Below are positions 46,480 through 59,036 of a stretch of DNA of 64,000 nt, piece after piece; position 1 is the stretch's first letter; each line of letters begins with the position of its first letter. Position numbers and translations under genes: made by a program. Under the pieces are notes generated by a model. That model saw only the letters and a program-made list of their open reading frames with translations. It had not been told where the DNA came from and ran no database searches. This stretch comes from Epiperipatus broadwayi (taxonomy: Eukaryota; Onychophora; Udeonychophora; Euonychophora; Peripatidae): NCBI GenBank assembly GCA_028023455.1, contig JAQFVV010006452.1, positions 552,501-616,500 on the forward strand, read 5' to 3'.

Positions 46480-46890
46480 ACCCAGACATTCACTCTTTAG
46501 TCAACCATTATATCTTATACAACCAATACACACAATCACATACATGCAAAAAAGATAAATAACCTCCAATATATATCATGCTGACTCAATACTCATCAGT
46601 TGATCCAGATCATCATCTCCCCCCACACACATATATATAATCAGTGCCCAATTTATATTAAGATATCAAATCTTCTAACTTTAATGGGCAGGCTTTAATC
46701 TTCTCCAGTCTCCAACTCTTTGGTCATCCATATCATTGAAAATCTGGAACAGCTTATGAGTGCTACTTGAGTATGAAATGCATATATTGTAGATCATTTA
46801 TATTTTTCACATGTAAGTGTTCATGTGTGCCAGTTGTATAAGATGGAGTGGATGACTAAATAGAGTTTAAAAGTCTGAGTTAAAATCCTC
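46480..46890. repeat. Family A/B hybrid foldback
   Basis: The outer ends are of B type (TTAAACCCAGACATTC.. and ..GTCTGAGTTAAAATCC). The inside contains the family A middle (GGGCAGGCTTTAATC, CAACTCTTTGGTCATCCAT, TTGAAAATCTGG). On the minus strand CTGATGA (about 46,580), a partial stem II and ATCAA remain, but GAAA has become GATA. It shows that A and B are one superfamily. Confidence 0.72.
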
Positions 46891-47559
46891 TCTAATTACA
46901 TCTAGATTAAAAGTATAAATAATATACTTTTATTTAGATATAAAATATTGAATGTACTAAATTAATTTTGTATAAGGTCTTATAATATAAAAAAGTAAAT
47001 TTCATGATATATGTTATGTTTTGTTCTGCCTCATGGGCTAAATTGTAACTGCTAGACATTAAAACAAATAGAAATGCATAATTATACACAAATAAATAAA
47101 GTACAAAAAATTAAATAGTGAATTTAAATAGAGTGAAAATTTGCATAGAAAAAATAAAATAAGTTAATAATGAAAACGTTAATATAAATCAATGAGTTTT
47201 GGAATAAAATAAAAATCAGATGATGTAAGATCGAATCATGAGTAATATAAAAAAAATTGCGTCAGTTTAAATGGAAAAGAGAGGATTCCGCAATAAATTA
47301 CATCATAATAATAATAATAAAATGCTAAAAAATGTTTTCTTTCTGAAGGTAGGTTTAATGATTAAACAATAAATAATATAGTGTAATAATATACAATTTC
47401 ATCAGTAATATTTGTCATTAATTGCCACCTTAATACAACTTATTTTACTTATTTAGTATATAAGAATTATCAGCATATAATTAGAAATCATTTCCCTGAC
47501 CAATAATATGTTCTCCTGCCTTTTGTAGTATCATAAGGAACACTCAAAGGCTAAGTAAT
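46891..47559. other. AT-rich spacer
   Basis: No gene or repeat-family member recognised. Confidence 0.4.
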
Positions 47560-47795
47560 ATTGTTAAAACAGGCAAAACTCACTATATATATATATTGCC
47601 ATACACTGCAAGCTAGAGTAATCAATGGATGCCAGAAGGCTTGTGCATAAAATCCCCATCTAGTGCCTACTCATCCAATATCCTCAGACTAGTTTCTAGC
47701 TTGCTGTGTGGGACAATATATGTAGTAAGTTTTGCCTGTTTTAACAACAGTTATACACAAGCATAAGAGGAGGCAGTCATGTGATGTTTATTGGC
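47560..47795. repeat. Family C shortened foldback
   Basis: GTTAAAACAGGCAAAACTC, (TA)n, GAGTAATCAATGGATGCCAG, ATCCAATATCCTCAGACTAG and TTTCTAGCTTG are present on the left; AGTAAGTTTTGCCTGTTTTA and GGCAGTCATGTGATGTTTAT on the right. The deletion removes CTGATGA, leaving only the GAAACTAGTC half of the ribozyme block (minus strand). Confidence 0.8.
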
Positions 47796-48394
47796 TAAGT
47801 AATATTGCCAATGCAAGCTCCGTTTACTATTTTCTGAGTTCTATCAATTTCCATTTTCTCTTTCATTTTTTGCAACTTGCAACATTGACTATCATAAAGT
47901 TGGATTGTGTGTTTTTGCAACTACATTTTTCATTTTTGGTCCAATCTACTTTTTTGTGTATGAGTATGCAAAATATTCCAACATTTATCCTGTGTAGCAG
48001 AGATGTGAACAGGTTTGGTAAAATGAGAATACTCAATATGATATTAGACAAAGTAATAGAATTCATAAGTTACTTTGGACATATAATTAAACAAAAGATT
48101 TACTCTACAATTTATTGTATGATTAGTTATGTCTACTCAGAAATTACCTCCATTAACAATTATCTGCTTCCCAAAATTCTTTTAGATAATTGTGATTGAT
48201 GGATTTATCATTTAAGTCTAGAAATAGTTGTATAATCACTTGGTGACAATTGAGGCAGAAGAATAATAATAAATCTATTTTATGTTTTGACTAAATGAAG
48301 GTATAAGTAATTTGTGATTGTATTTTTGATATTTTTTGAGATCTGATCATAGTTAATACTTAGAGTGAAAGTAGTCAAAGTTTGAGGTAGTAAA

Positions 48395-48398
<4 letters not shown>
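47796..48398. other. AT-rich spacer with a chance open frame
   Basis: A 155-codon frame covers 47,732-48,199, but it starts inside a family C element and shows no domain, so I treat it as chance. Nothing else is seen. Confidence 0.4.

Positions 48399-48437
<39 letters not shown>
48399..48437. repeat. (TA)n microsatellite
   Basis: A pure TA run followed by two copies of TATATATACACACATTTGTA separated by AGAAACCAATATAC. Confidence 0.95.
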
Positions 48438-48440
<3 letters not shown>

Positions 48441-48510
48441 TATATACACACATTTGTAGAAACCAATATACATATATATATATATACACACATTTGTAGA
48501 AACCAATCAA

Positions 48511-48745
48511 CACTTAGCCAATCCCAATATCAATAACAATTAACAATCTCAATCTGTTGTCAAAGTAACACTTAGACAATCCCTATATCAATAACAATTG
48601 ACAATCTCAATCTGTTGTCAAGGCAACACTTAGACAATCCCAATATCAATAACAATTAACAATCTCAATCTGTTGTCAAGGCAACACTTAGACAATCCCA
48701 ACATCAATAACAATTAACAATCTCAATCTGTTGTTAAGGCAACCT
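48511..48745. repeat. Four-unit 58-bp minisatellite in a family H cluster
   Basis: Units start at 48,511, 48,569, 48,627 and 48,685 with CACTTAG.CAATCCC, followed by ATCAATAACAATT.ACAATC and TCAATCTGTTGTCAA.G.AA. Units differ by single bases. Inverted H phrases (TTGATTGTTATTGATATTGG) follow at 48,850, and another H piece at about 48,945. The array is a local amplification of one arm of an H element. Confidence 0.9.
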
Positions 48746-49242
48746 CCTTTTAACAATAAAGGTGGAATTTACTTACAAATCTATGAAACCATGAGTATTC
48801 TTACAATTATTGTTAAAAGATTGCCCAGGCAACATATTGAGAACGTTGATTGTTATTGATATTGGGATTGTCTAAATGCTGATTAATTTATATGAATTTA
48901 CTTATAAACTTATCTAGCTTTGAACATTATTACACTTATTGTTAAAAGAAAGTTGCCTTGAATTTACTTATATGCTGAAGTATTGCACAATCATTGAAAC
49001 TGATCATATATGCAAAATTTGAAGAAAATCCATTTTGTAGAAATAGATGAAAAATAGATTACAAGATTTGATTTAAATAAACAGAAATCTTGAGATAAAT
49101 AAAAGTATTTTAAAAAATGTGTTTATAACAAATAATATAGTACTTTCATTATTTTAATGAAGGTATTTAAATTAATTAATTGAGTTTTATTGCAATATTT
49201 GAAAATAGGTTGTAAAATTTTGTTAATAGTATATAGTTAGTT

Positions 49243-49630
49243 GGTATCATCATCAACCATTATCAATCCACTGCAGGATGAAGGTCTCTCCAAGTTTAAT
49301 CCATCTTCTCTGATCTTTAGCTTCTCTTCTCCACATACCCCGGCACACTTTCTTATTTCATCCATCCATCTCACATGTAGTCTCTTTCTGGGTCTTTTAC
49401 AATCTTTTGAAATCCAGTTGTGATTTCAATTATCATCTCTTCTAGCAATATGTCCAGCCCAACTCCACTTCAGTCTTTTAATTTTTTCAATGAGGTCAAT
49501 CATACCTATTTGTTCTCTTACCCATACATTGCATTTTCGATTTCTTCTTGTTACTCCCAACATGCATCTCTCCATACTCCTTTGAGTGGTCTGGAGTCTC
49601 TGTATTGCTCTTCTATTAAGTGTCCTATGC
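49243..49630 (-). mobile_element. RTE-type 3' fragment
   Basis: Minus strand, from the thumb region (complement of CACTTAATAGAAGAGC at about 49,620) to ..CTGCAGTGGATTGATAATGG and a (TGATGA) tail at 49,243-49,255. Several frameshifts. The phrase order is the same as at 3.1 kb (plus strand), and at 42.3 and 59.0 kb. No clear target duplication. Confidence 0.8.
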
Positions 49631-49639
49631 AGAGAAATA

Positions 49640-51315
49640 TTATTGATGGTTGAAAATCTGAGACATTTTAAATAAAACTTGATGTTAATTTTTTATGTCA
49701 TATATACAGTTTGTAGCCAGCATCATAAAAAATAGGTATCAAGTGCTTTATAAAGTTGATGGTGTATTTTTTAATTTCAACTAATTTAAACAAAAAAATT
49801 AGTCCTTTATGGCTTTACATTTCACTGTTGATTTTGGCATTATTTCCATTTGGAAGATTGATTTATGAAAAAAAATTGGTGTGTTAATATATGATGTATA
49901 CTCCAATGTGTTTCAACGCTGTCTAGAAAGTTTTAAAATATTTTATAATAATATAACTAATTTCAACTAACATTCATATTTTTTATTCTGCCAAATTTAT
50001 TGTATGAAAGTGAAATGTGGATTCATTATTAATTTGTGATGCACTGGATTTTATTTACAAAATCATTTGCAGTATTTTGGAAATGCAGCAACCGGATTAT
50101 AAGATCAAAAGGAATGTTTTTCATTTTTCTGAATTTCATTATAATAAATATATAATACAAGACATATCATTACTTGCATGAGCTTGCAAAAAAAATGCAA
50201 AGTAAAAATATAAAACAATTTTATGCTGAATTTAAGCATTCTTTTCACAGTAAAAGCAGACATATCACACAGATTATTTCTAAGACTTTCTAATAAAGCT
50301 CAATTAATTAATTGCTTACATTGCAGGGTAGGATTGTGTATAGAATATTATATTCACCTAGAATTATATAAGAGTTTGAAATCTTTTACAATTAATTTAA
50401 GATGGTGATACTTTTGCCGAGCGCTTCCTAATATAAACGCAGTAAAAATTTTATTTATTTATAAACAAATATATTACTTAAAAAATTGTAAAATATTAAA
50501 ATTTCAGTCAAAGACTAAGAAAAAAAAAGTGTTTTTTTTTTTTTTTAAGTCAATAACAGAAAGGATTTAACATAATAAAGCACGATATCAGTTTTATTTC
50601 TTGTAGTGCTAAAATTTTAAGCAGAAATATTTTTAGTGGACTATATTGGCAATTTACATGAAACGGAAAAATAACAAACGCAATTAGAATTATAAAAATT
50701 TAAAGCATGTTTAAACAACCACAACAAAAAGATTATTGTTGAGAAAAATCATTTGATAAAATAAATTTTCTCATTTATTAAATATTTAAAAAGAAAATAT
50801 AGATCAAGTAAAAAACTTTGTAAAAATTAACTTCTTAAAATATAAGATACTTGTCAGATTAAAAATTGTAAAAAGAAGATCTAGATTATAAATTGCAAGA
50901 AATATTTATTTAAATCGATATAAGTATAGTTATAATCCCTTATTATTGTTTACATTCCTGCCTAATATTTGCATAGAAGAGATGTTAAATGAATGGTATT
51001 TAAATAGCTAAATTAATATTAGAAAAGCAGTATTCATTTATTTATATTTATTGATAGATAGTCTTACAAAACATAGTACAAGATGAAATATAAGTAAACC
51101 GATTATTAGCAACAATGAAAAAAAAGAAAAAAGTAAAACTAAAGTAATTTTAAATTAATGGATAAAAATTAAAGGGTAAATATGTTATTTGTGAATGGAC
51201 ACAAAAAATACAATTAATTTACTTATAGAGATGATTAAATGCAACATCATAGTATAAAATAAGTTCCTTTACATTAAAAACAGGACACCTTTTTTTTATT
51301 TTGAGGTATGATGTT
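49640..51315. other. AT-rich spacer
   Basis: No gene or repeat-family member recognised. Confidence 0.45.
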
Positions 51316-51320
51316 ACAAA

Positions 51321-51358
<38 letters not shown>

Positions 51359-51359
51359 A

Positions 51360-51400
<41 letters not shown>
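51316..51400. repeat. (TA)n microsatellite
   Basis: Two pure TA runs separated by TTTGTATC. Confidence 0.95.
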
Positions 51401-51517
51401 ATGTTGCCACAAAATGAATTATTCTTAGGCATTCTTAGGCTATAATTCATTTATCTTATTTAAAGTATTTGTAGTATGTTTCATCATTGTGCATAAAAAT
51501 TTACATATATATATAAA

Positions 51518-51660
51518 ACAATAAAAATAATAAATATAACTGTAATTAACTGTTATATACAGTTTATCAATCTGCTGAAATACTTTCAACAGTTGATGCA
51601 GGTTAAGGAATTAACCACAAGTACTTCTACAGATTAATTACAGTTATAGTTATTATTTTT
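51518..51660. repeat. Small MITE-like inverted repeat
   Basis: AATAAATATAACTGTAATTAA and its near-complement TTAATTACAGTTATAGTTATT bound about 140 bp containing TCAACAGTTGATGCAGG. I see no obvious target duplication and no coding content. Confidence 0.65.
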
Positions 51661-51687
51661 ATTATTATTACAGTAATTTTTTTTTAG

Positions 51688-54600
51688 TTAACACACATTT
51701 TATTTATATTATATAATGTAAGCTTATATTTTGGGTACAAAATATATAGCTTGGTAGAACTGATTTAAAATTTTTCTATCTTCTTCTAGGTGACTTAATA
51801 CTTTGTGTATACTTGATATTTGTATTTAAGTTAAGTTGACTCAATGATGAGATTATGTAATTTCATTTTTTTTTGCTTACTATTTTTTTCCCTGTATTGG
51901 TTTTGCTCTTTTCCAATCACTGAGTTGGGCAAGCCATGTTTAACCTGAAAAACCAATAGCATACTATATCAAATTTAGTAAGATATAAATAATAATAATA
52001 ATCATTATTTATTTTCCTTTAACTAATCCTAAAGATTAACTTTAGTTTAATTAAGATGATTTATTTAATTATTTTGAATTAGTCAATAAAATACAATAAA
52101 CACATTTTTTCTTTCATTTTTAACAGAAATATGTAAATGAGGAGAAATGTAATGGGATAGAAGGGAAAGAGAATGTTCAGATAATTTTTTTATTGTTAAC
52201 TGGGATGGAGGTGATAAGAATGTAAAAAAAAAAAAAAAAGGAATTGCCGCTGCTAAACATGTAACAAATATAAAAACTATTCTTTAAAATTAAGGACAAA
52301 GAAAGAAATTAAATTAAATTTTTTTATATAATTCAAATTTGGAATGTTACTATGGGTGAATAATAATATGAGTAGCTAAATTTAAACAAGTCTGTTCAAA
52401 CCTGCCAACCGAGAATCTAACTGCTGATTATCTTCCAAAATGTCTATGATTGAAATGTCCTGGTATTATCAACCGCGATGATGGGATCAACAGTCTTTAA
52501 AGGTCAGTCAACCTGGAAATATTTTTTATTGTTTACAGACTATATTAACCTTGGATATAATGTTCTATTTTATAATTTTAAATTATATAGTTCTATGATA
52601 TATGTGTGGAACAGAATGCTATAATAACATTTTCTGTTTTGCATACCAGTGACTGAACAGTAAGAATTTAATTATATCCCACTTTGGACTTATGTTAGAG
52701 ATAATATTCTTGCTATATGAGTTACCATCTTATTGTTAAAAATAATATAGTTGTTAAAAAAATAACAACTAACCAGACAGTTATTTTATCACTACCATAG
52801 CATTCATGGGATAATTATCTGCTTGGACAATCATTCCTAGTCTTCGATACTGACTAAATAAATTGAAAGTAATAAAATATTTTAACTTTGGAATAGCACC
52901 TAAATAGATGTACAAAGGTTTATTAACTTTTGAGGGATACTCTGATTATGAATAATAAAATTGATTAGCGTAGAGCAGGGGTGGGCAATTGTTTTGGCTT
53001 GGGGGCCACATAGAGTGGTGGAGGGCCGCATTGGGGCTACATTGTGGAAGCGAAGGTTAGTGGAGGGCCGCACCTTTTTTCATGACACAATAAACACACT
53101 GCTTTATTTCTTGTATTACCAAAGAAATGTCCATTCTTCATTAAACACATAACATTCATCACAAATTTTACATTTTTTCGCAGGGTTCATGGTTTCTCTA
53201 AAGTTGGAAATGTATATGCTAATGCAAAGACAAAATTGAAATTAACCAAATCAACTGGAAAAGCACTGCTTATTGTATCTACACTGTGCATGTGTATTGA
53301 TGTGGCCATTGTGGTGGAAAGTATGAGATGAATTTTCGGTCATGCATGGGAAGGAAATCTCAATTCAAGGCAGATTTTTCTGATTGTTTTGGTGGGCCGC
53401 ATATTAGCAGGCCGCATGTGGCTTTGAGCTGCTATTTTCCCACCTCTGGCATAGAGGGATGCTCTATCTTTGTGTGACTGTATTTAAAAAAAGGATCAGC
53501 TTCAAACATTCATAAAGTAATTATTTAGACAGAGTTGATATATTTTGACATGTTACAGCATTGTACATGTCCTATTTTTTTTTATAAATATCCCATGTAT
53601 TCAAAGAGCTTATGTGTGAAACAATTAATTTATAAATATTCGTGATGGGTGAAAATGAAAAGGGATACAATCAAGCTCATAATATTCTATATGTTGTAAT
53701 TGGAAAAATATTTCATTTATATGTTGTACATTAAGTTTCATGAAAATGTGTTATTGATTTCATTAGTGAATATTTCAATATGTTTAAAATATTATGTATT
53801 TTAATTTAGTGTAGTTATATAAATGAGTATGTATTTTATTTTGGTTTCTATTGTTATATTATCTTATATGAGTATGAAGTCTTTTGGTATACATTATATT
53901 TTTAAAATAATTATTTGTCAATGTAAATTAATTGGATTGAACATATGATATAGGGATTGAAGAGAATCAATTATTAAGGAACAATGCTTGTGCAGAGGTT
54001 TAATGATTATTAGTGAATCTATGACTTAGTCCTGTATGTTTTCCAGGGTTTTGTATCTCTGCTCAGATAATATTTACTATGTATCATTATTCTACTCATG
54101 TTCTAGACAGAGTCGACCATTATCTGTTATTTCCCACACTAAAGTACTTATTTCTTTTTGTCTTAATTCATGCTTGTAAGACTAGACAAGTCTCCTAATT
54201 TAGCAATTTTGTAGATGAGGGTCATTTTATGTCTCTTTTCTGGGAAGTGAAGGTCTGTACTATTTTATAATGTTACATGGCACTATTCTGTCCTGGTGGT
54301 TAAATCCGCAGAATGATCTCTTGCCATTTTATGATATTTTTTGTATTCATTTCACACCGGTAGTTAACCTGCAGAATATTCTCTAGTTGTGCTTGCTGTT
54401 CTGATGATGGTTAGAAAACCCAAAGGGCATTTAATGCTTTGTTATTCCTTCATGTGGATGAATGTATCCACAGCAATACCATTGCTATTTGTTGTGTAAA
54501 CGTGCTTGGGCAGAGTCTCCATACATTATGATGTCAATGTTGTTTCACTCACTTTAGATTAATCCCATGTGTTCAGTTATTGGCTATAAAGGCTGCATTT

Positions 54601-55940
54601 GATAAATTATTTCTATAATTTATTATATATCAATTTGTATAATATTTCAAGCTGAGTTGAGATTCAAACTTTCTCTTTGATAAATTATCTCCCAGTGGCC
54701 AGCATTTGCATGTTTACCAATACCAGTTATTACTATTATTAATATAAATCTGGGGTATATGTATATGGGTTCTGGTATTGACGTATTGGAGATGTTATTG
54801 ACTAGATGATCGAAGTCATCCTCTTCCCTATAAAAGCTGAAATCAAATCCATTTGTGATAAAACCTTATATTGTGTTTGTTTTGAATTTATGTACATTAT
54901 CCATGTATAAAAACAAGTACATGTGGTGGTATTTTATTTTGTTTATTTATTTACTTATTTTTGATCATTGTATTAATCAATTATTTATTGGTATTGATTG
55001 AATTGTAAATAAATATTAATTTTATAATTTAATCTAACTATACCATTGCTATTTGTCATACATAAAACCAGAAAATCCATCATATTAAATAAGTCAGATA
55101 TTAAAGCACATATTGTCACTGATAATGCACACAAGGTTTACTGAAATTCTAGAACATCCTAATGCTTTTGTTCTTAGGGTAATTAGTGATGTCCAAGGTA
55201 TAACAAAATACCATTTACCTCTTTCATCATTTCAGCTTTGCTTTGTTAATTTTAGAATATAACCTAGAATTTGTTACTTCTATTGGTGTTTGTGATATTA
55301 GGACCTAAATTAATAAATTAATTTCCTAGTCAACATTATGACTGAACCTACTTTCTAATATTATAACTGATGTTTTACCTATTACAGTAAGAGTCTCATT
55401 GCTATTAATTCAAGTTGACATTTAAATTAATGATGAAGAACCTAAAGTTCATGTTGCTTACTTTTTATTGCAAAGCAAATATCCTACATATAACATTGCT
55501 GTATTAAAATCCTGAATATATCTGAGCTGTGACCAATCATGTTATGATGCTGATTATAATTATTCCTGTCTTGTTAAATGGCCTGTATTCACCATATAAT
55601 AGTTAACATCAATGTAATGGATCATATATTTAATTCTGGAAAAGTAATATTTAGTAGTTTTATAGATCATATCATCTCGTTCATGGTCAGCCATAAACTC
55701 TCATGTAAATAAAATCACAGTTTAAGGTTTTGAAATGTAGTTTTATGATACATTCATTATTAGTGAGAATAGTTATTAAATGAATAGTCACATAATTTAT
55801 TTTGGGGTAATTTAATATTCATTCATATAATGTTGTGATGGGTCTTTGCGATGTACCCTGGCCATGATCAGTTTATATCATGACAGTCTTATGTTATATC
55901 ATTAATTTTGCCTGATATGGGCCAGGTGGACCTTTTTTTT
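51688..55940 (+). repeat. 4.2-kb duplicated block, copy 2
   Basis: Collinear with 8,526-12,760 (see that entry). It lacks the (TTA)n expansion and the PLE insertion, but has its own hAT MITE at 52,976. A small internal duplication near 54,290-54,370 (GG.AGTTAACCTGCAGAATATT and GGTTAAATCCGCAGAATGAT) is specific to this copy. The right end is GGTGGACCTTT at about 55,937, after which the two copies diverge. Confidence 0.85.
52976..53448. mobile_element. hAT-type MITE, 473 bp, with 8-bp target duplication
   Basis: The ends CAGGGGTGGGCAATTGTTTT and, on the other strand, CAGAGGTGGGAAAATAGCAG form short imperfect terminal inverted repeats with the CAG-G-GTGGG pattern typical of hAT elements. Flanks GCGTAGAG (52,968-52,975) and GCATAGAG (53,449-53,456) are an 8-bp duplication with one change. 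Subterminal GGGCCGCA phrases occur repeatedly at both ends, and it is GC-richer than its surroundings. It has no transposase. The empty site is preserved at 9,836-9,843 in copy 1 of the block. Confidence 0.92.
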
Positions 55941-58479
55941 TTTCAAAAATCATTAAACAAATTAACTTCCTTACATATGGTATATATGTCTTTCACAATA
56001 ATTCACAACATTGCAACTGCATCTGTTATCCTATTTTTTCTAAATCCAAACTGATCTTTCACTAGAATCATGATTAATTTATTAAAAGTTTAAATGTCAC
56101 ATTTCATTAAGTCTTTTCTTTATTGGCATCATAACTCTTAAAAAAAAAAGATTGTAATCATCAATAAATTGATATTAGTAAAGTCATTTTATTTTATACA
56201 TTTAAATAATATCCTATAATCTCATCAATTCTTTATGATATGCTATTTTTCACTTCATTTAATTTTTTTATTATTTCTGCATTCATTATTTCATAATCTC
56301 TTTTATCACTTTCAGTTCATTTATCAAATTGATTTACATTTCAATTACCATTATAAGCTCATTTCTGTCACCTTTCAGTCCAAATTGTTTTATATTATTA
56401 TGCATTCAATCAGTCTTTTTTTATTTGTTTTGTAATTTCACTAACTTTTCCCTATATCTCATTTTGAAATTAATAGCTTTATTAGTATCTTTTTTTCAAT
56501 TGAAACATTTTTTTAGTCATGTCATTTTTTCTTTCAAAATTATAGGTTTATCTTTTAGTAACTTAATTTTTATTAAATTTGACATGTTTTTTTTTTAGTT
56601 TATTCATTTATTTCCCTCCAAAATTATACAAAGAATTAAATTAATTTAATAGATTATGTCTGGTTAAAAAGTCTTTTTTTTTCAACTTTATTTATTGAAA
56701 AGAAAATAACTCAATAATAGAAAAGGTCATTAATTCAATTAATGAATGAAAATCAAATAGTTACTTTTGTTTTTAATATGAAACTAAATTTAATAAGAAT
56801 GTAAGGAAATATTCATATTATCATGTCATTTTTTTACATTTTTGTTTATTGTTAATTAGTTAGTGTATTAAATAATTGTTTAAAATATGCTCTAGAGTTA
56901 ATGTCTTTATTTCTCCATCTACATGCTCCATAAACTGGCAGTGATTTGACTTCAATACACTTTAGAGTTTGAAGGATTGTTTTCAAATTATACCAATAAA
57001 GTTATTTTAAAATAAATTAGGAATAAGCTGTTATATTTATTTATCGCTCATTCACAGTAGCAGCATAGGATTCTTGCTTACTTAGCCAAATTAGAGCATA
57101 ATGATTAGTTATAAGGATGTAGGGTTTTATTCTGGTGTTTTGACATCCAGATAATAACTCTGAAGGGTGCAAAGGTATTATCTTTAAAGTCAATTTATTG
57201 CATTTTTGTTTTCATTAGAAATTAAGTTTATAGCTGGCAAGTACATTAATAGTACTATGTGACCAGAGTATTGATGATAATCAGCATGTTTCTGTATTCC
57301 AGCATAATATTTTTATTATTATTATTATATTTTCATGAATTAACACATGGATATGGGCATTCAAATATTTATGTTATATTCTTCTCTAAACTTGGCAGCA
57401 GCTAGATAAGTAGCCTGTTTATAGTGAACCTCCTTTAAATCAAGTCACAAGGTGGACTGTAGATTTTATGATTATTATTGATTACTTAGTTTTGATTTAA
57501 TTATTGTTCTGTAATTCTGGAGATGTTTTGTTCATGCTGGTTCTCCGCTCTTATTCACTGCATTTCTTTTATATTTAATTTGATGTATTGAATGGGGATA
57601 ATGCTGTTTGCCATCCCCCATATACATCACATAATAATCTCTATCTTTTTATACCATTACAATATATATGGATTTCTTGTAATCCATAATGCATGTCAAC
57701 TAGTCATTGTTATAATGCTAATAAAGTATGAAATGATATAAAATGGATGTACATATATAATGATAATGAAAAATTAAAATCATGCAAGTCAGAAAATATG
57801 TAAAAATTTTGTATATTACCAGTGTGAGTAAAAAAAATAAAATACATAAAAGATTAATAAAACTTTTGTAAGAAAAAATAGTTTGGTAATAATGAGCATA
57901 TGGTTTTAAAGTCACGTGAGAGGATTTAGACACAAAGCTTCAGGTGATAAGAGTAGATTTTAATTAGATTATGTTTTCATTCAAAATAGATTTAGAAACT
58001 GTATTAAAAGTGCATTCTGAAGCTGAGATTCTGGTTCTAATTTATTAGCGATAGAATTGAGGTCATTTATGTAAAAATTAGAAAAATGAAAATGGACAAT
58101 TAATAAATTAAAGAAGTATATTAAAGAAATATTTTAAAAGTTTTGATTTAAAAAATGTTTATCTCTAATACTTTGCTAATTCCGAAATAAATTTATATAA
58201 AAGATATAATTATTTAAGGAAAACTTTTTAAAAGGTTGCAGTTAAAAGTATGTAATAGACAAAAATTGAGCAAAATAGCTTTTCTGTTAGTAATAACTGA
58301 AAGGGAAAAGAAAAGATAAAACAAAATAAAGTGTCTATAAAACATGTAAAAGTGAAATGATATATAAATCAGTTAAAGCTAGTTAAAAGTGAATTGAAAA
58401 ATGAAAATATTTTTTTTTTAAAAAGGGTAAGTTTAATTTAATTTTTAATAGAATAAATCAACATGGATAACAAATGTAC
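55941..58479. other. AT-rich spacer
   Basis: No gene, RNA gene or repeat-family member recognised. The overlapping frames at 56.2-56.6 kb are products of T-rich sequence. Confidence 0.45.
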
Positions 58480-58494
58480 AATCAGAGGAAAAAA

Positions 58495-58598
58495 GTCAAG
58501 CATTGGTGGTCGAGAGGTCAGCGATGGCTGCTTTACAAGCAGTTGTCCCGGGTTAGCGGGTTCGCTTCCCGGCTGATGCTATGACACATGAGAAAAAA
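58495..58598 (+). mobile_element. tRNA-derived SINE, copy 1
   Basis: GTCAAGCATTGG, then an A box (TGGTCGAGAGG), an anticodon-arm-like hairpin (GCTGC-TTTACAA-GCAGT), a long variable region, a B box (GGGTTCGCTTCCC) and an end CTGATGC that can pair with GCATTGG as an acceptor stem. It closes ATGACACATGAG plus an A run. Imperfect flanks AATCAGAGGAAAAAA (58,480) and AATCAGATTAAAAAA (58,599) look like a target duplication. The long variable region suggests a Leu/Ser-type tRNA ancestor. It is a SINE and not a tRNA gene, because a second copy with its own target duplication lies 2.4 kb away. Confidence 0.85.
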
Positions 58599-58613
58599 AA
58601 TCAGATTAAAAAA

Positions 58614-58961
58614 AAGATGATTAAAAATAGAATTGACAAATAATTAATAAAACAAAACAGTGAAATCTTTATTTTAATAAATTTAAAATGTAAAAAAAAT
58701 TAGGTTAACAATAATAAAGAAATGATACAAAAGATTTAAATCTGAGAGAATTACTCGTATTCGTAACATAATTCTAAATGAAATTTTTATTTCAACAACT
58801 GTAATTACACCAGATAAAACTACTGGCTAGGACCATGGACAAATAAGTGATATTTGATTATAAATTGGGTAGGTCATTTCATGTGGATGATTGTTTCTCA
58901 TTTAAATCCAATGGAAAAAAAAACAATAATCTAAAAATGTTAGTATCAGTTATCATTTGTT
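58614..58961. other. AT-rich spacer
   Basis: Nothing recognised. Confidence 0.4.
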
Positions 58962-58964
58962 AAT

Positions 58965-59030
58965 AAATTGGATAATGATAGCATGATTATATATATTAAA
59001 TTGGATAATGATAGCATGATTATATATATT
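58965..59030. repeat. Two identical 33-bp units
   Basis: AAATTGGATAATGATAGCAT followed by GATTATATATATT occurs at 58,965 and 58,998, directly left of the RTE 3' end. Confidence 0.9.
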
Positions 59031-59036
59031 AATAGA

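Noticed and set aside
47732-48199. 155-codon open frame
   Set aside because: It starts inside a family C repeat, has no recognisable domain or favourable codon pattern, and is plausible by chance in T-rich DNA.
48511-48745. Regular 58-bp repeats resembling a CRISPR array
   Set aside because: The whole unit is conserved with no variable spacers, there are no cas genes, and the context is a eukaryotic transposon cluster.
52961-53152. Open frame over the hAT MITE
   Set aside because: It spans the terminal inverted repeat and is not part of a transposase.
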